Assembly: GCA_049616325.1 (NCBI GenBank)
Contig: JBMZHG010000014.1
Span: forward strand, 1-49,220
DNA from: UBA11663 sp049616325
Lineage (GTDB): Bacteria > Bacteroidota > Bacteroidia > Flavobacteriales_D > Sanyastnellaceae
Length of the DNA stretch: 49,220 nucleotides
Direction of reading: 5' to 3'
Shown here piece after piece: positions 39,460 to 47,313 of the stretch (position 1 is its first letter; every line of letters starts with the position of its first letter). Under the pieces are notes generated by a model. That model saw only the letters and a list, made by a program, of their open reading frames with translations, was not told the origin of the DNA and did no database searches. A program made the translations under genes and the position numbers.

Positions 39460-42400
39460 ATGAAAGGAACAATGGTTCGCTTTTTCGCCACTGCAAGCAT
39501 GATTTGGCTTGCTGGGGGAACTTCTTTAACCTCCTCAGCTCAAGACCTGGTCATCAATGAGGTCAACCTTATTGTGGGTCCCAACTACGGCCAATTTGTT
39601 GAGCTCTACGGGGAGCCTGGCACCCCGTTGATTGGGCACTCTTTGGTGGTTGTGAAGTCCTCGTTTCTCTCGGGTGAGTGGACGGCGTTGACCCAGGCCG
39701 TGGTGGATTTGGAAGGCCAAACCCTCGATTCCGACGGTTATTTGGCCTTGTACGGGGAGGGGTGGCAAAACACCATTTCCGCGGTGGTTCTGACGAACAC
39801 ACCCGCCGCGGAGCTTGAAGTGAATGCAGCTCCGGCTCTTGGTGAAATTCTCGACGCGGTCTTTTGCGGAGGCTACTTTTTGACGAGCCCGCAATGGCAA
39901 GCGATTGTCGAGGCGGTTAGTCCCGGTGCGGAGATCGGGGTGGTGGAAGGCGGCACCGGGTTCAATGCTGGCACGGACGGGCTTTCCCGCGTCCCGGACG
40001 GGGGCAGCCCGCTCGACCAAGGCTTCGTGATGCAAGCGCTGAGCCCAGGAACATCCAACGTACTTCCGTGCGAGGGTGGACACCTTGCGGCCAACAACCC
40101 CAACGTGAGCACCTACTGCACCGACGTGGGTCCAGTTTTGGTAGGGTTCACTCACCAATCGGACGCGGCCTCGGCGGCCACGAGCTTGGCCGTGGTGGAC
40201 GCGGCGACCTCCGAAGTCGTTGCCACGTACCTCGGAACGTCCATCAACATGGAGGGGTTGGGCGACGGCACGTACGAGGTGTACGCCATTTCGCACAACC
40301 AAATTTTGTCCACCGGCTGGACGTCACTCGACTCCATTTCAACAACTCCTGAGGGAGGGTGCGTCAGCGTGTCGGATCAACCCGTTGTCCTGTTGGGAGA
40401 GACCTGCGAAATTCCGTCGTGCGACGGAGGCACCTTGCTTACGGCAGGGGGGGAGCCGGACGCCGAGGCGTGTTTGACCGAGGACGGAGCGTTGGTTTCC
40501 TTTGGGTACTACAGCGACGCCGTCGAGGGAGATTACGTGTTTTTGATCTGCGACGAGGACGACGGAATCTTGGCCACCACAGACGAACCCTATTTCGATT
40601 TTGCGGCCTTTGGGGAAGCTGGGAACTACCACGTTTGGGGGTTGAGCTACCAGGAGGATTTGGATTCCACCACCGTGGTTGAGGGAGCTTCGGCCTTCGG
40701 GGCTTCAGCGTTGGGCTGCGACAGCCTATCTTCCAACACCCTTTTGGTGAACATCTTGCAATGCGGAACAGCAGGGCTGTGCGACGACCTCATCATCAGC
40801 GAGTACGTGGAAGGAACGAGCAACAACAAGGCGTTGGAGGTCCACAACCCAACCCCCTTCGACGTGGATTTGACGCCTTACGTCATGGAGGTGTACAACA
40901 ACGGATCCGAAGTGCCGATTCAGACGCTTGATTTGGAGGGTGTGCTGCCCTCAGGAGGGGTTCACGTGATGGGCAACCCTCAAGCCTCGGCGGAGATTGT
41001 CAACGTTAGCCAAGTGCTGAGCACCGTGACCTGGTTCAACGGGAACGACCCCATTGTGCTTCGTAAAAACGGCGAAATCATCGACATGATGGGCGTCATT
41101 GGCGAGGATCCCTTGGGCGCTTGGCCCGCAGGCGAGGGGGCGATGGCGGAATTTACCCTTGTGCGCAAGCCCAACATCGGGCAAGGGTCCACAAATTGGA
41201 ACGAAGGAGCGACTCAGTGGGACGTGTACCCGCAAGACACGTTCGACTTCTTGGGCAACCACACCGCCTCGTGCGGGGGGTTGGGTACCATGGTGGTCGG
41301 TTTTGCGGCGCCTGAACTGTACGTGGCAGAAGGAAGCGGGGTGACTGTGGAAATGCTCGTGAGTTATCCCTTGGAAGACGTGGAAGTCCAAATCTCCGTC
41401 ACCGGAGGCGACGCTGCGCCCGGCGCCGATTTCCCGGCAGTGTTTCCCTTGAGCTTTGACTTTGACGAGGGGTTGTTGAACAGCCAGTCCTTTACGTTCG
41501 CAGCGGTGGACGACGAGGACCCCGAACTTCAGGAGGACGTTGAGTTCACCATGACGGTCACGTCCGGGGGAGCGGTGCTGGGAATCGAAACCGTGGTGGT
41601 GCACATCCTGCCCTCGGATTTGACCTACCCGGTGTACGACATCATCCAGGTGCGGGGCACCACCAACCAAGGCGTGTTGGACAGCATTGACACGGCTTGC
41701 GAGTTGCGGGGCATTGTGCACGGTTGGAACGACTACCCCCAAGGACTGCGCTTCACCCTGATTGACGAAACGCACGGCATCAACGTGTTCAGCGCGATCA
41801 ACAATTTTGGGTACGAAGTGCAGGAAGGGGACAGCGTTCGGGTGCGGGGTGTGGTGGGCCAGTTTGCCGGCCTCGCGACACTCTACGCCGACACGTTGAT
41901 TTACGAAGGCAGCGGCTTCGCCACCCAAGTGCCGATTCAGGTCCAGGAAATGGGAGAAGAGACGGAGTCGCGCGTGGTCAAGCTCAAGTGCGTCAAGTTG
42001 ATCGACCCCGCGCAATGGACCAACAACTTCCCGTACTTCGACGTGATGGTGGACTACGGAGTGGGGGACGTCCAAATCCGCATTGACGGCAACACCGACA
42101 TTTGGGGAACCGAGGCGCCTTTAGGCACGTTTGGCGTTACCGGCATCGGTGGCCAATCGGACGGCACCGTGCCTCTGTTCGACGGTTACACCTTGCTCCC
42201 TCGAAGCCTGGACGACCTCACCGACCCCGTCCAATCCATCTTCTCCGTGCCCGACGTGTTGGTGCTCGGCGGCCCCCCGGTCTTTGCAGAAAACCAAAGC
42301 TTGAACGCGGATTACTACCAGTGGTCGTTTGGCAACGGGACCTTCAGCAACGAGGAAGAGCCGGAATTGAACTACGCGGAGCCAGGCACGTACAACGTCT

Positions 42401-42735
42401 ATTTGACGGCCACAGACGCGGAAACGCAATGTTCCGACCAGTCCAGCACGACGCTGGTTGTGGAGTCGGAAGACGCGGTTTTGGAGGCTGCAGAGTGGCG
42501 CGCAACGGTGTACCCCAACCCGGCTTCAGATGCCGTCCGTGTGGCGTGTCCGGAGTCGGTGCATTTCGAGTTCCTCAACGCCCTTGGCCAAACGATGTTG
42601 AAGGGCCAGTGGCCCGCCGGCGACCGCTTGGTTGACGTGACTTCGTGGCCGGCCACGACCTACACGCTGCGGTTGATTCCCCTGCGTGACGGCGCGGCCA
42701 CGCGCACCGCGCGGTTCGCAGTGCAGCGCCGATGA
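39460..42735 (+). CDS. Secreted multi-domain protein with T9SS type A sorting domain
   Basis: The 1091-residue product from ATG 39460 has a signal peptide (cleavage near TSSAQ, residue 28). A lamin-tail-like domain comes first (DLVINEVNLIVGPNYGQFVELYG). A second lamin-tail domain follows (about 440-600, DDLIISEYVEGTSNNKALEVHNPT), then a Calx-beta-like segment (VTGGDAAPGADFPAVFP) and an OB-fold-like region (GVLDSIDTACELRGIVHGW). A PKD domain (YYQWSFGNGTFSNEEEPELNYAEPGTYNVYLTAT, about 950-1010) precedes the type A sorting domain (VYPNPASDAVRV). T9SS should move it across the outer membrane and attach or release it. No catalytic domain is evident; adhesion or matrix roles are likely. Its stop overlaps the next start (ATGA). 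Confidence 0.92.
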   Translation: MKGTMVRFFATASMIWLAGGTSLTSSAQDLVINEVNLIVGPNYGQFVELYGEPGTPLIGHSLVVVKSSFLSGEWTALTQAVVDLEGQTLDSDGYLALYGEGWQNTISAVVLTNTPAAELEVNAAPALGEILDAVFCGGYFLTSPQWQAIVEAVSPGAEIGVVEGGTGFNAGTDGLSRVPDGGSPLDQGFVMQALSPGTSNVLPCEGGHLAANNPNVSTYCTDVGPVLVGFTHQSDAASAATSLAVVDAATSEVVATYLGTSINMEGLGDGTYEVYAISHNQILSTGWTSLDSISTTPEGGCVSVSDQPVVLLGETCEIPSCDGGTLLTAGGEPDAEACLTEDGALVSFGYYSDAVEGDYVFLICDEDDGILATTDEPYFDFAAFGEAGNYHVWGLSYQEDLDSTTVVEGASAFGASALGCDSLSSNTLLVNILQCGTAGLCDDLIISEYVEGTSNNKALEVHNPTPFDVDLTPYVMEVYNNGSEVPIQTLDLEGVLPSGGVHVMGNPQASAEIVNVSQVLSTVTWFNGNDPIVLRKNGEIIDMMGVIGEDPLGAWPAGEGAMAEFTLVRKPNIGQGSTNWNEGATQWDVYPQDTFDFLGNHTASCGGLGTMVVGFAAPELYVAEGSGVTVEMLVSYPLEDVEVQISVTGGDAAPGADFPAVFPLSFDFDEGLLNSQSFTFAAVDDEDPELQEDVEFTMTVTSGGAVLGIETVVVHILPSDLTYPVYDIIQVRGTTNQGVLDSIDTACELRGIVHGWNDYPQGLRFTLIDETHGINVFSAINNFGYEVQEGDSVRVRGVVGQFAGLATLYADTLIYEGSGFATQVPIQVQEMGEETESRVVKLKCVKLIDPAQWTNNFPYFDVMVDYGVGDVQIRIDGNTDIWGTEAPLGTFGVTGIGGQSDGTVPLFDGYTLLPRSLDDLTDPVQSIFSVPDVLVLGGPPVFAENQSLNADYYQWSFGNGTFSNEEEPELNYAEPGTYNVYLTATDAETQCSDQSSTTLVVESEDAVLEAAEWRATVYPNPASDAVRVACPESVHFEFLNALGQTMLKGQWPAGDRLVDVTSWPATTYTLRLIPLRDGAATRTARFAVQRR

Positions 42736-43628
42736 CTACTCGCACGCGCAGCCTCTTGTTGCTGCACGGCGTGGTGGTGATTTTTGGGTTTACAGGAATT
42801 CTGGGAAAGCTCATTTCAATCGAGGCGGAGCCCCTGGTTTTCTGGCGTGTGACGCTGGGAGGCTTGACTACGGCGTTGTTTCTCTTGTGGCGTCGCCGTT
42901 GGGAAGCGTGGGATGTCCGTTCTGCGCTCAGGGCGGGTGGGGTTGGTTGCATCGTGGCGGCGCATTGGGTCACGTTTTTTGCCTCCATCAAAGCCAGTTC
43001 TGTGGGATTGGCGTTGACGATGCTCGCAACAGCACCGCTGTTCATCGGCTTGATTGAGCCTTGGGTGTACCGCCGCAAAATTGCGGTTCGGGAGCTTGCG
43101 GTGGCGGCGGTCGTTTTCGTGGGCATTTCCCTTGTTTTTCAAGCGGAAAAAGACCAAATCCTCGGCATCGTCCTCGGCCTCTCAAGCTCGTTTTTGGCCT
43201 CCGTGTTCAGCACGCTGAACGGTGTTCTGGTGAAGCATCACGACCCGGTCAACTTGAGTGCGGTGGAACTCCTCGCGGCAAGCGTGGGCATGGCTTTGTG
43301 GCTTGCGTTCCAAGGAAAGATGGGACCGGAGCTGTTCCTCCTTTCAAGCGTGGACTGGCTCTGGATCGGGCTGCTTGCAGTCGTGGCGACGTCGTTTGCC
43401 TTCATGGTGTCCATTCAGGTGTTGAAACAACTGACGCCATTTGAGTCGGCGATGGCCATCAACCTCGAACCGATTTACGCCATTGCGTTGGCGTACGTGT
43501 TGTTTGGCGAACGGTTTTCTTCCGGCTTTTACCTGGGCGCAGCGCTGGTGATCGGGGCGGTGTTTGCCGACACGTGGCTTCGCGCTAAGGCACGTAAAAA
43601 AGCGCCGCGGCAACCTGATCTCCCGTGA
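42732..43628 (+). CDS. EamA/DMT-family inner-membrane transporter
   Basis: The 298-residue protein has ten hydrophobic helices in two EamA repeats (about 6-135 and 148-285). They include VIFGFTGILGKLIS, FWRVTLGGLTTALFL, AHWVTFFASIKASSVG, the second-repeat FESAMAINLEPIYAIALAYVLFGE and FYLGAALVIGAVFA. The family exports amino acids or other small metabolites, and the substrate cannot be told from sequence. Its start overlaps the stop of the T9SS type A gene by 4 bases. Its 3' end overlaps the convergent hemW gene by 44 bases. Confidence 0.92.
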   Translation: MTTRTRSLLLLHGVVVIFGFTGILGKLISIEAEPLVFWRVTLGGLTTALFLLWRRRWEAWDVRSALRAGGVGCIVAAHWVTFFASIKASSVGLALTMLATAPLFIGLIEPWVYRRKIAVRELAVAAVVFVGISLVFQAEKDQILGIVLGLSSSFLASVFSTLNGVLVKHHDPVNLSAVELLAASVGMALWLAFQGKMGPELFLLSSVDWLWIGLLAVVATSFAFMVSIQVLKQLTPFESAMAINLEPIYAIALAYVLFGERFSSGFYLGAALVIGAVFADTWLRAKARKKAPRQPDLP

Positions 43629-44742
43629 TCCATTTCTCTTCGGGAATGCGGTAACATCCGCTGTCGAGTTTCACGAGGTCGCCCCGTTCGAGGGCGTGGC
43701 TCCATGCGCGAGCCTCGTGCACGTCGGGCCTGATCCCCGTGTCGGCTTCGAGCGAGGACAGGCAAATGCCACGGGCGGTCCGCAGTCCTGTCATCAGGGC
43801 TTCGTTGTGCCGGTCGGCCGCGCTGAGCTCTTCCAAAGCTTCGTCAAGCTTCCCGTTCTCCAACGCGCGGAGGTAAGCAGGGTTGTTGGACACGTTGGCG
43901 TAGCGGCGTTTCCCCCAAAACCCGTGCGCACCCGGACCGAGACCCAGGTAAGGTGCCCGGGACCAATACGCGCCGTTGTGCACGGCCGTCCAAAATGCGT
44001 CACCGCCTCGCGGCGCGGCCCAATTGCTCGTCTCGTAATGTGCCCAACCGCGTTCTCGCATTTCGTCGCACAAGTGGCGGTACTCGCGCACGGCGCGGTC
44101 GTCGGACAGCGGCGCCTGGTCTCCACGCTGCACGCGCGTTCCAAGCACGGTGCGCGGCTCCACAGTCAGGGAGTAGGCGCTGACATGGTTGATGGGAAGG
44201 TTGAGCGCGCGCGTCACGTCGTCCCTCCAATCTCGCGCAGTGGGTACGCCGTAAATCAGGTCGACGGTGATTGCCTCAAACCCCGCCGCATAAGCGCGGA
44301 GCACGCCCTCCTCGGCTTGCGAGCCGCTGTGCGCGCGGTTCATCCAACCGAGTGTGTCGTCGTGAAACGACTGGATGCCGATGCTGAGTCGGGTGATTCC
44401 CGCGCCCCGCCAGGCATCCAGCTTTTGAGGGCTGAGGTCTTCGGGGTTGGCTTCGAGGGTGACTTCCTCAAGCACCCTTGGAGCAACGCCTAATGCTTGG
44501 CAGACCCCGGAAACCAAGCGTGTGATTTCGTCTGGAGAGAGCAACGAAGGCGTGCCCCCGCCGAGGTAGAGCGTCCGGTAAGAGAGGGTGCGCCAGGCGG
44601 CTTCGGTTTGGGCTCGCAAGCTTGCCTCTCGAACCAGCGCGTCCACCATGCGGCCCGATGAATCGGTGTTGGTCGAAAAGTGGAAATCGCAGTAGTGGCA
44701 AGCCTGACGGCAAAAGGGCACATGAAGGTAAATTCCGGCCAT
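43585..44742 (-). CDS. hemW: Radical SAM heme chaperone HemW
   Basis: HemW (formerly called oxygen-independent coproporphyrinogen III oxidase-like) binds heme and delivers it to respiratory enzymes. The 385-residue protein has YLHVPFCRQACHYCDF with the 4Fe-4S Cys11, Cys15 and Cys18, then TLYLGGGTPSLL, ITRLSIGIQSFHDDTL and VDLIYGVP, all HemW-like. It lacks the longer N-terminal region of true HemN. It is divergent from the biotin carrier gene with a 37-base gap, and has a GACCTTTG box 4 bases before the ATG. Confidence 0.95.
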   Translation of the reverse strand: MAGIYLHVPFCRQACHYCDFHFSTNTDSSGRMVDALVREASLRAQTEAAWRTLSYRTLYLGGGTPSLLSPDEITRLVSGVCQALGVAPRVLEEVTLEANPEDLSPQKLDAWRGAGITRLSIGIQSFHDDTLGWMNRAHSGSQAEEGVLRAYAAGFEAITVDLIYGVPTARDWRDDVTRALNLPINHVSAYSLTVEPRTVLGTRVQRGDQAPLSDDRAVREYRHLCDEMRERGWAHYETSNWAAPRGGDAFWTAVHNGAYWSRAPYLGLGPGAHGFWGKRRYANVSNNPAYLRALENGKLDEALEELSAADRHNEALMTGLRTARGICLSSLEADTGIRPDVHEARAWSHALERGDLVKLDSGCYRIPEEKWITGDQVAAALFYVP

Positions 44743-44746
44743 GCGC

Positions 44747-44754
44747 CAAAGGTC
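44747..44754 (-). promoter_or_regulatory. -7-like box GACCTTTG, 4 nt before the hemW ATG
   Basis: On the - strand GACCTTTG-GCGC-ATG, with one mismatch to TAnnTTTG. The divergent box for the biotin carrier gene lies 13 bases away. Confidence 0.35.
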
Positions 44755-44767
44755 GTGGGTCTGATGC

Positions 44768-44775
44768 TACCTTCG
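44768..44775 (+). promoter_or_regulatory. -7-like box TACCTTCG, 4 nt before the biotin carrier ATG
   Basis: TACCTTCG-CACC-ATG, with one mismatch to TAnnTTTG and the same spacing as at the M23 peptidase gene. Confidence 0.38.
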
Positions 44776-44779
44776 CACC

Positions 44780-45268
44780 ATGGCCCGAGAAATCCAATGG
44801 GACGACGTGCGCGTGGATCGCCGCGACTCACTGCAGCTTGCAGACGACGATGCCCAGTGGACATCGCTGGGTCCGCGCACTTGGTCGGTGTTGCGGGACG
44901 GGAAGCGATTCAAGGTGGAATGCGAGGAGGGTCCGGACGCGGAGGGCCATTTGGTGGTGCGAATCAACGGAGTTCGGAAAGCGGTCCGGGTGATGGACGA
45001 GCGGACCAAGTTGCTGGAAAAAATGGGCATGTCTGTCAAAGCCGGGGCGGCGACAGGCGACGTCAAAGCCCCCATGCCGGGCAAAGTGTTGCAAGTGTTG
45101 GTCAAGCCCGGAGACGCCGTGGAAGAAGGCCAGTCGTTGCTCGTCCTTGAAGCAATGAAGATGGAAAACGTGATCAAGGCGGTGTTGGCAGGAGAGGTGT
45201 CCAAGGTTCCCATTTCTGAGGGGCAAGCCGTGGAAAAAGGGGCGCTGTTGATTGGATTTGACGCCTAA
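44780..45268 (+). CDS. Biotin/lipoyl carrier protein of an acyl-CoA carboxylase
   Basis: The 162-residue protein carries biotin for an acetyl- or propionyl-CoA carboxylase. The C-terminal biotinyl domain (about 94-161) has VKAPMPGKVLQVLVKPGDAVEEGQ and the biotinylation motif EAMKMEN with Lys127. The N-terminal 75 residues form a small beta domain (VRINGVRKAVRV), as in carrier subunits of propionyl-CoA carboxylase-type complexes. The carboxylase and transferase subunits are not in the window. Confidence 0.93.
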   Translation: MAREIQWDDVRVDRRDSLQLADDDAQWTSLGPRTWSVLRDGKRFKVECEEGPDAEGHLVVRINGVRKAVRVMDERTKLLEKMGMSVKAGAATGDVKAPMPGKVLQVLVKPGDAVEEGQSLLVLEAMKMENVIKAVLAGEVSKVPISEGQAVEKGALLIGFDA

Positions 45269-45343
45269 AGGGCGGTTGAGCCTTTCCCCGAAGGCTTGTT
45301 GATGACATACCGAAACCGTAGGATTCTGCGTTCATTGCGGAAG

Positions 45344-45351
45344 TACTTTCG
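45344..45351 (+). promoter_or_regulatory. -7-like box TACTTTCG, 4 nt before the T9SS type B gene ATG
   Basis: TACTTTCG-AAAC-ATG, with one mismatch to TAnnTTTG. It supports ATG 45356 over the upstream ATG at 45302. A short hairpin, AGCCTT/AAGGCT (45279-45296), precedes it. Confidence 0.38.
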
Positions 45352-45355
45352 AAAC

Positions 45356-46354
45356 ATGAGGCAACGTGACTTCTTTCGCGCGACGTGGTTGGCCCTGTGG
45401 GCGAGCGCTTTGGCGTGCGGCGGCTGGGCCCAAAGCGCAGCTTGCGACAACCTGCTGGAGCTTTGCGGCCAAACCGACACCACGGTGACGTTGAATTCGC
45501 CCTTTGACCTTCCCGGTGCTGCAGGACTGGCACCTGAGTTCCAACCCAACCGAGTCCAAATCATCCAATTCCACACCACCTATTTCAATCAATTTGGAGG
45601 ACAGGAGGAACCCGTGAATGTGGTCTTGAGCGACTTGACTTGTGGGGATTTGGTGGTTGGGAGGATTTTCCAACCCAACCCGTTTGACGCATGCAATGCG
45701 GTGGAATTTATCGCCGCATCGGACTCGTGGTCCACAACGTCGGACACAACATGGGTTTCCGACGGCCTTTACCAAAACACCGATTACGTGCTCGTTCTTG
45801 GTTCCAGCGGTGGCGGCTGCTCTGGCACAGTGCGGCTCGACGGGCTCGCAGTAAGCATTGATGCTTGTTGTGCCAGCACGGTGGATTACGGGGAAACAGC
45901 AGGTGTGGACGTGTTGGGCTCGGACCCGGAACTTGGGTTTGCTTGGAGCCCAGCAGAATACGTGGAGATGGTGGACAACCAATACGCGGAATTGACCCCG
46001 TTTGAAACCACCACGTTTGAAGTCACAGGATACGTGGAGGGGTGCGAATACACGGACGCGGTTTTGATTGCGGTAGGCTCTCCCGTGGACGTTCCCAACG
46101 CGTTCTCTCCCAACAACGACGCCTTCAACGATTCGTGGAACATCTTCGGGTTGTCTCAGTTCCCGACGTCCACCATCGAAGTGTTTGACCGGTGGGGCCA
46201 AAGCGTGTACAGGTCCGTGTCCTACCCCAATCCTTGGGGCGGCAAGAACCGAGGCGTGGACGTGCCCGCCGGAACATATTACTACGTGATCCACCTCAAT
46301 GAACCCAACGCCAACCTTGCCCCGATCACAGGGCACGTAGCCGTCATCCGATGA
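45356..46354 (+). CDS. Secreted protein with T9SS type B (gliding-motility-type) sorting domain
   Basis: The 332-residue product has a signal peptide (FFRATWLALWASALACGGWAQ, cleavage near residue 26) and a Cys-rich central part (CDNLLELCGQ, CGDLVVG, GGGCSGTVRL, DACCAS). The C-terminal type B sorting domain contains PNAFSPNNDAFNDSWNI, IEVFDRWGQSVYRS and VPAGTYYYVIHL. Type B substrates are exported by the T9SS and usually need a SprF/PorP partner, which here is the very next gene. The stop overlaps that gene's start (ATGA at 46351-46354). The central domain is not one I can name. Confidence 0.9.
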   Translation: MRQRDFFRATWLALWASALACGGWAQSAACDNLLELCGQTDTTVTLNSPFDLPGAAGLAPEFQPNRVQIIQFHTTYFNQFGGQEEPVNVVLSDLTCGDLVVGRIFQPNPFDACNAVEFIAASDSWSTTSDTTWVSDGLYQNTDYVLVLGSSGGGCSGTVRLDGLAVSIDACCASTVDYGETAGVDVLGSDPELGFAWSPAEYVEMVDNQYAELTPFETTTFEVTGYVEGCEYTDAVLIAVGSPVDVPNAFSPNNDAFNDSWNIFGLSQFPTSTIEVFDRWGQSVYRSVSYPNPWGGKNRGVDVPAGTYYYVIHLNEPNANLAPITGHVAVIR

Positions 46355-47313
46355 AAAGCACCGCCAAGAAACTCATTGTGCTCCTGTGCACGTCGGCCGT
46401 GATTTGCGGCACTGCAACAGCCCAGTTTGGCGGGGTGCGGTCGCAATTTTTGATGAGCACCCTGCTCGACAACCCTGCCTCGGCTGGAAACGCGCAATGC
46501 GTGGACATGCGAATGGGGGTCCGGCACCAGTGGGCGGGATTTGAAGGGGCTCCGGTGAGCAATTTTGCCTCCCTTTCCAGCAGGCTTGGCGGCGGCGGCG
46601 CCATCTTGTCACATGGGTTGGGCGGATACGTGCTGACGGACGAAATCGGACCTTGGTCCAACACCCGGTTCAGCATGGCCTACTCCACCAAAGTGCGGTT
46701 GGCGAACAACGCTCGATTGAGTGCGGGTGTGGCCGTTGGAATGGTGCAGTACCGCTTGGACATTGGAAGCCTGGAATTCCCCGAATATTCCGCGTCCGAG
46801 GACCCGGCGCTGTTCGGCAGCGCGACGTCCCAAACGGTGTTTCCGACGATGGATTTTGGGTTGTGGTACGAAGACAATACCACGTTCGCGGCATTCAGCC
46901 TTCAAAACGTGACCTCCACCACCCTTACCGACCTCGCGGGACAAACTTCGTCGGGCCGGATTGCTGTGGTGACTGCAGGACACGTGGTGAAACTCGACCG
47001 CCGCTTCTCGTTCCGCCCCGCCGCCCAAATGCGCCTGGCGTCCGGGTTGCCTGCCGCGATTGATTTTCAGGGGACCTTCAACATGGACAACCGAATTTCG
47101 ATGGGTTTGGGGTACCGCACCGGCTCGGCGTTGGTGGGCCTGATGAACTTGAAGTTGTTTGACTCGATGACGGTGGGGTACGCCTACGATTTGGGCGTCA
47201 ACGCCTTCAATGTGGCTGGTCGTGGTTCGCATGAGATCGTCCTCTCTCTGACGGCCTGCGACAAAAACGACCCCTACGTCGGACCCAACGGGCGATGCCC
47301 GGCTTACGACTGA
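46351..47313 (+). CDS. PorP/SprF-family type IX secretion membrane protein
   Basis: PorP/SprF proteins are outer-membrane barrels that bind type B sorting domains and hold the exported protein at the surface. The 320-residue protein has a signal peptide (cleavage ATAQ-F, residue 25). It shows the family signatures NPASAGNAQCVDMRMGVRHQWAGFEGAPVS near the N-terminus, GGGGAILSHGLGGYVLTDEIGPW, and SMGLGYRTGSALVGLMNLKLFDSMTVGYAYDL near the end. It is translationally coupled to the type B substrate upstream and to the kinase downstream. Confidence 0.93.
   Translation: MKSTAKKLIVLLCTSAVICGTATAQFGGVRSQFLMSTLLDNPASAGNAQCVDMRMGVRHQWAGFEGAPVSNFASLSSRLGGGGAILSHGLGGYVLTDEIGPWSNTRFSMAYSTKVRLANNARLSAGVAVGMVQYRLDIGSLEFPEYSASEDPALFGSATSQTVFPTMDFGLWYEDNTTFAAFSLQNVTSTTLTDLAGQTSSGRIAVVTAGHVVKLDRRFSFRPAAQMRLASGLPAAIDFQGTFNMDNRISMGLGYRTGSALVGLMNLKLFDSMTVGYAYDLGVNAFNVAGRGSHEIVLSLTACDKNDPYVGPNGRCPAYD

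Noticed and set aside
40951..42075. A 374-codon - strand frame inside the T9SS type A gene
   Set aside because: The + strand encodes recognisable lamin-tail, PKD and sorting domains; the antisense frame has no known motif.
45279..45296. Hairpin AGCCTT-TCCCCG-AAGGCT between the biotin carrier and T9SS type B genes
   Set aside because: Only six pairs and no proper T-run follow, so I do not call it a terminator.
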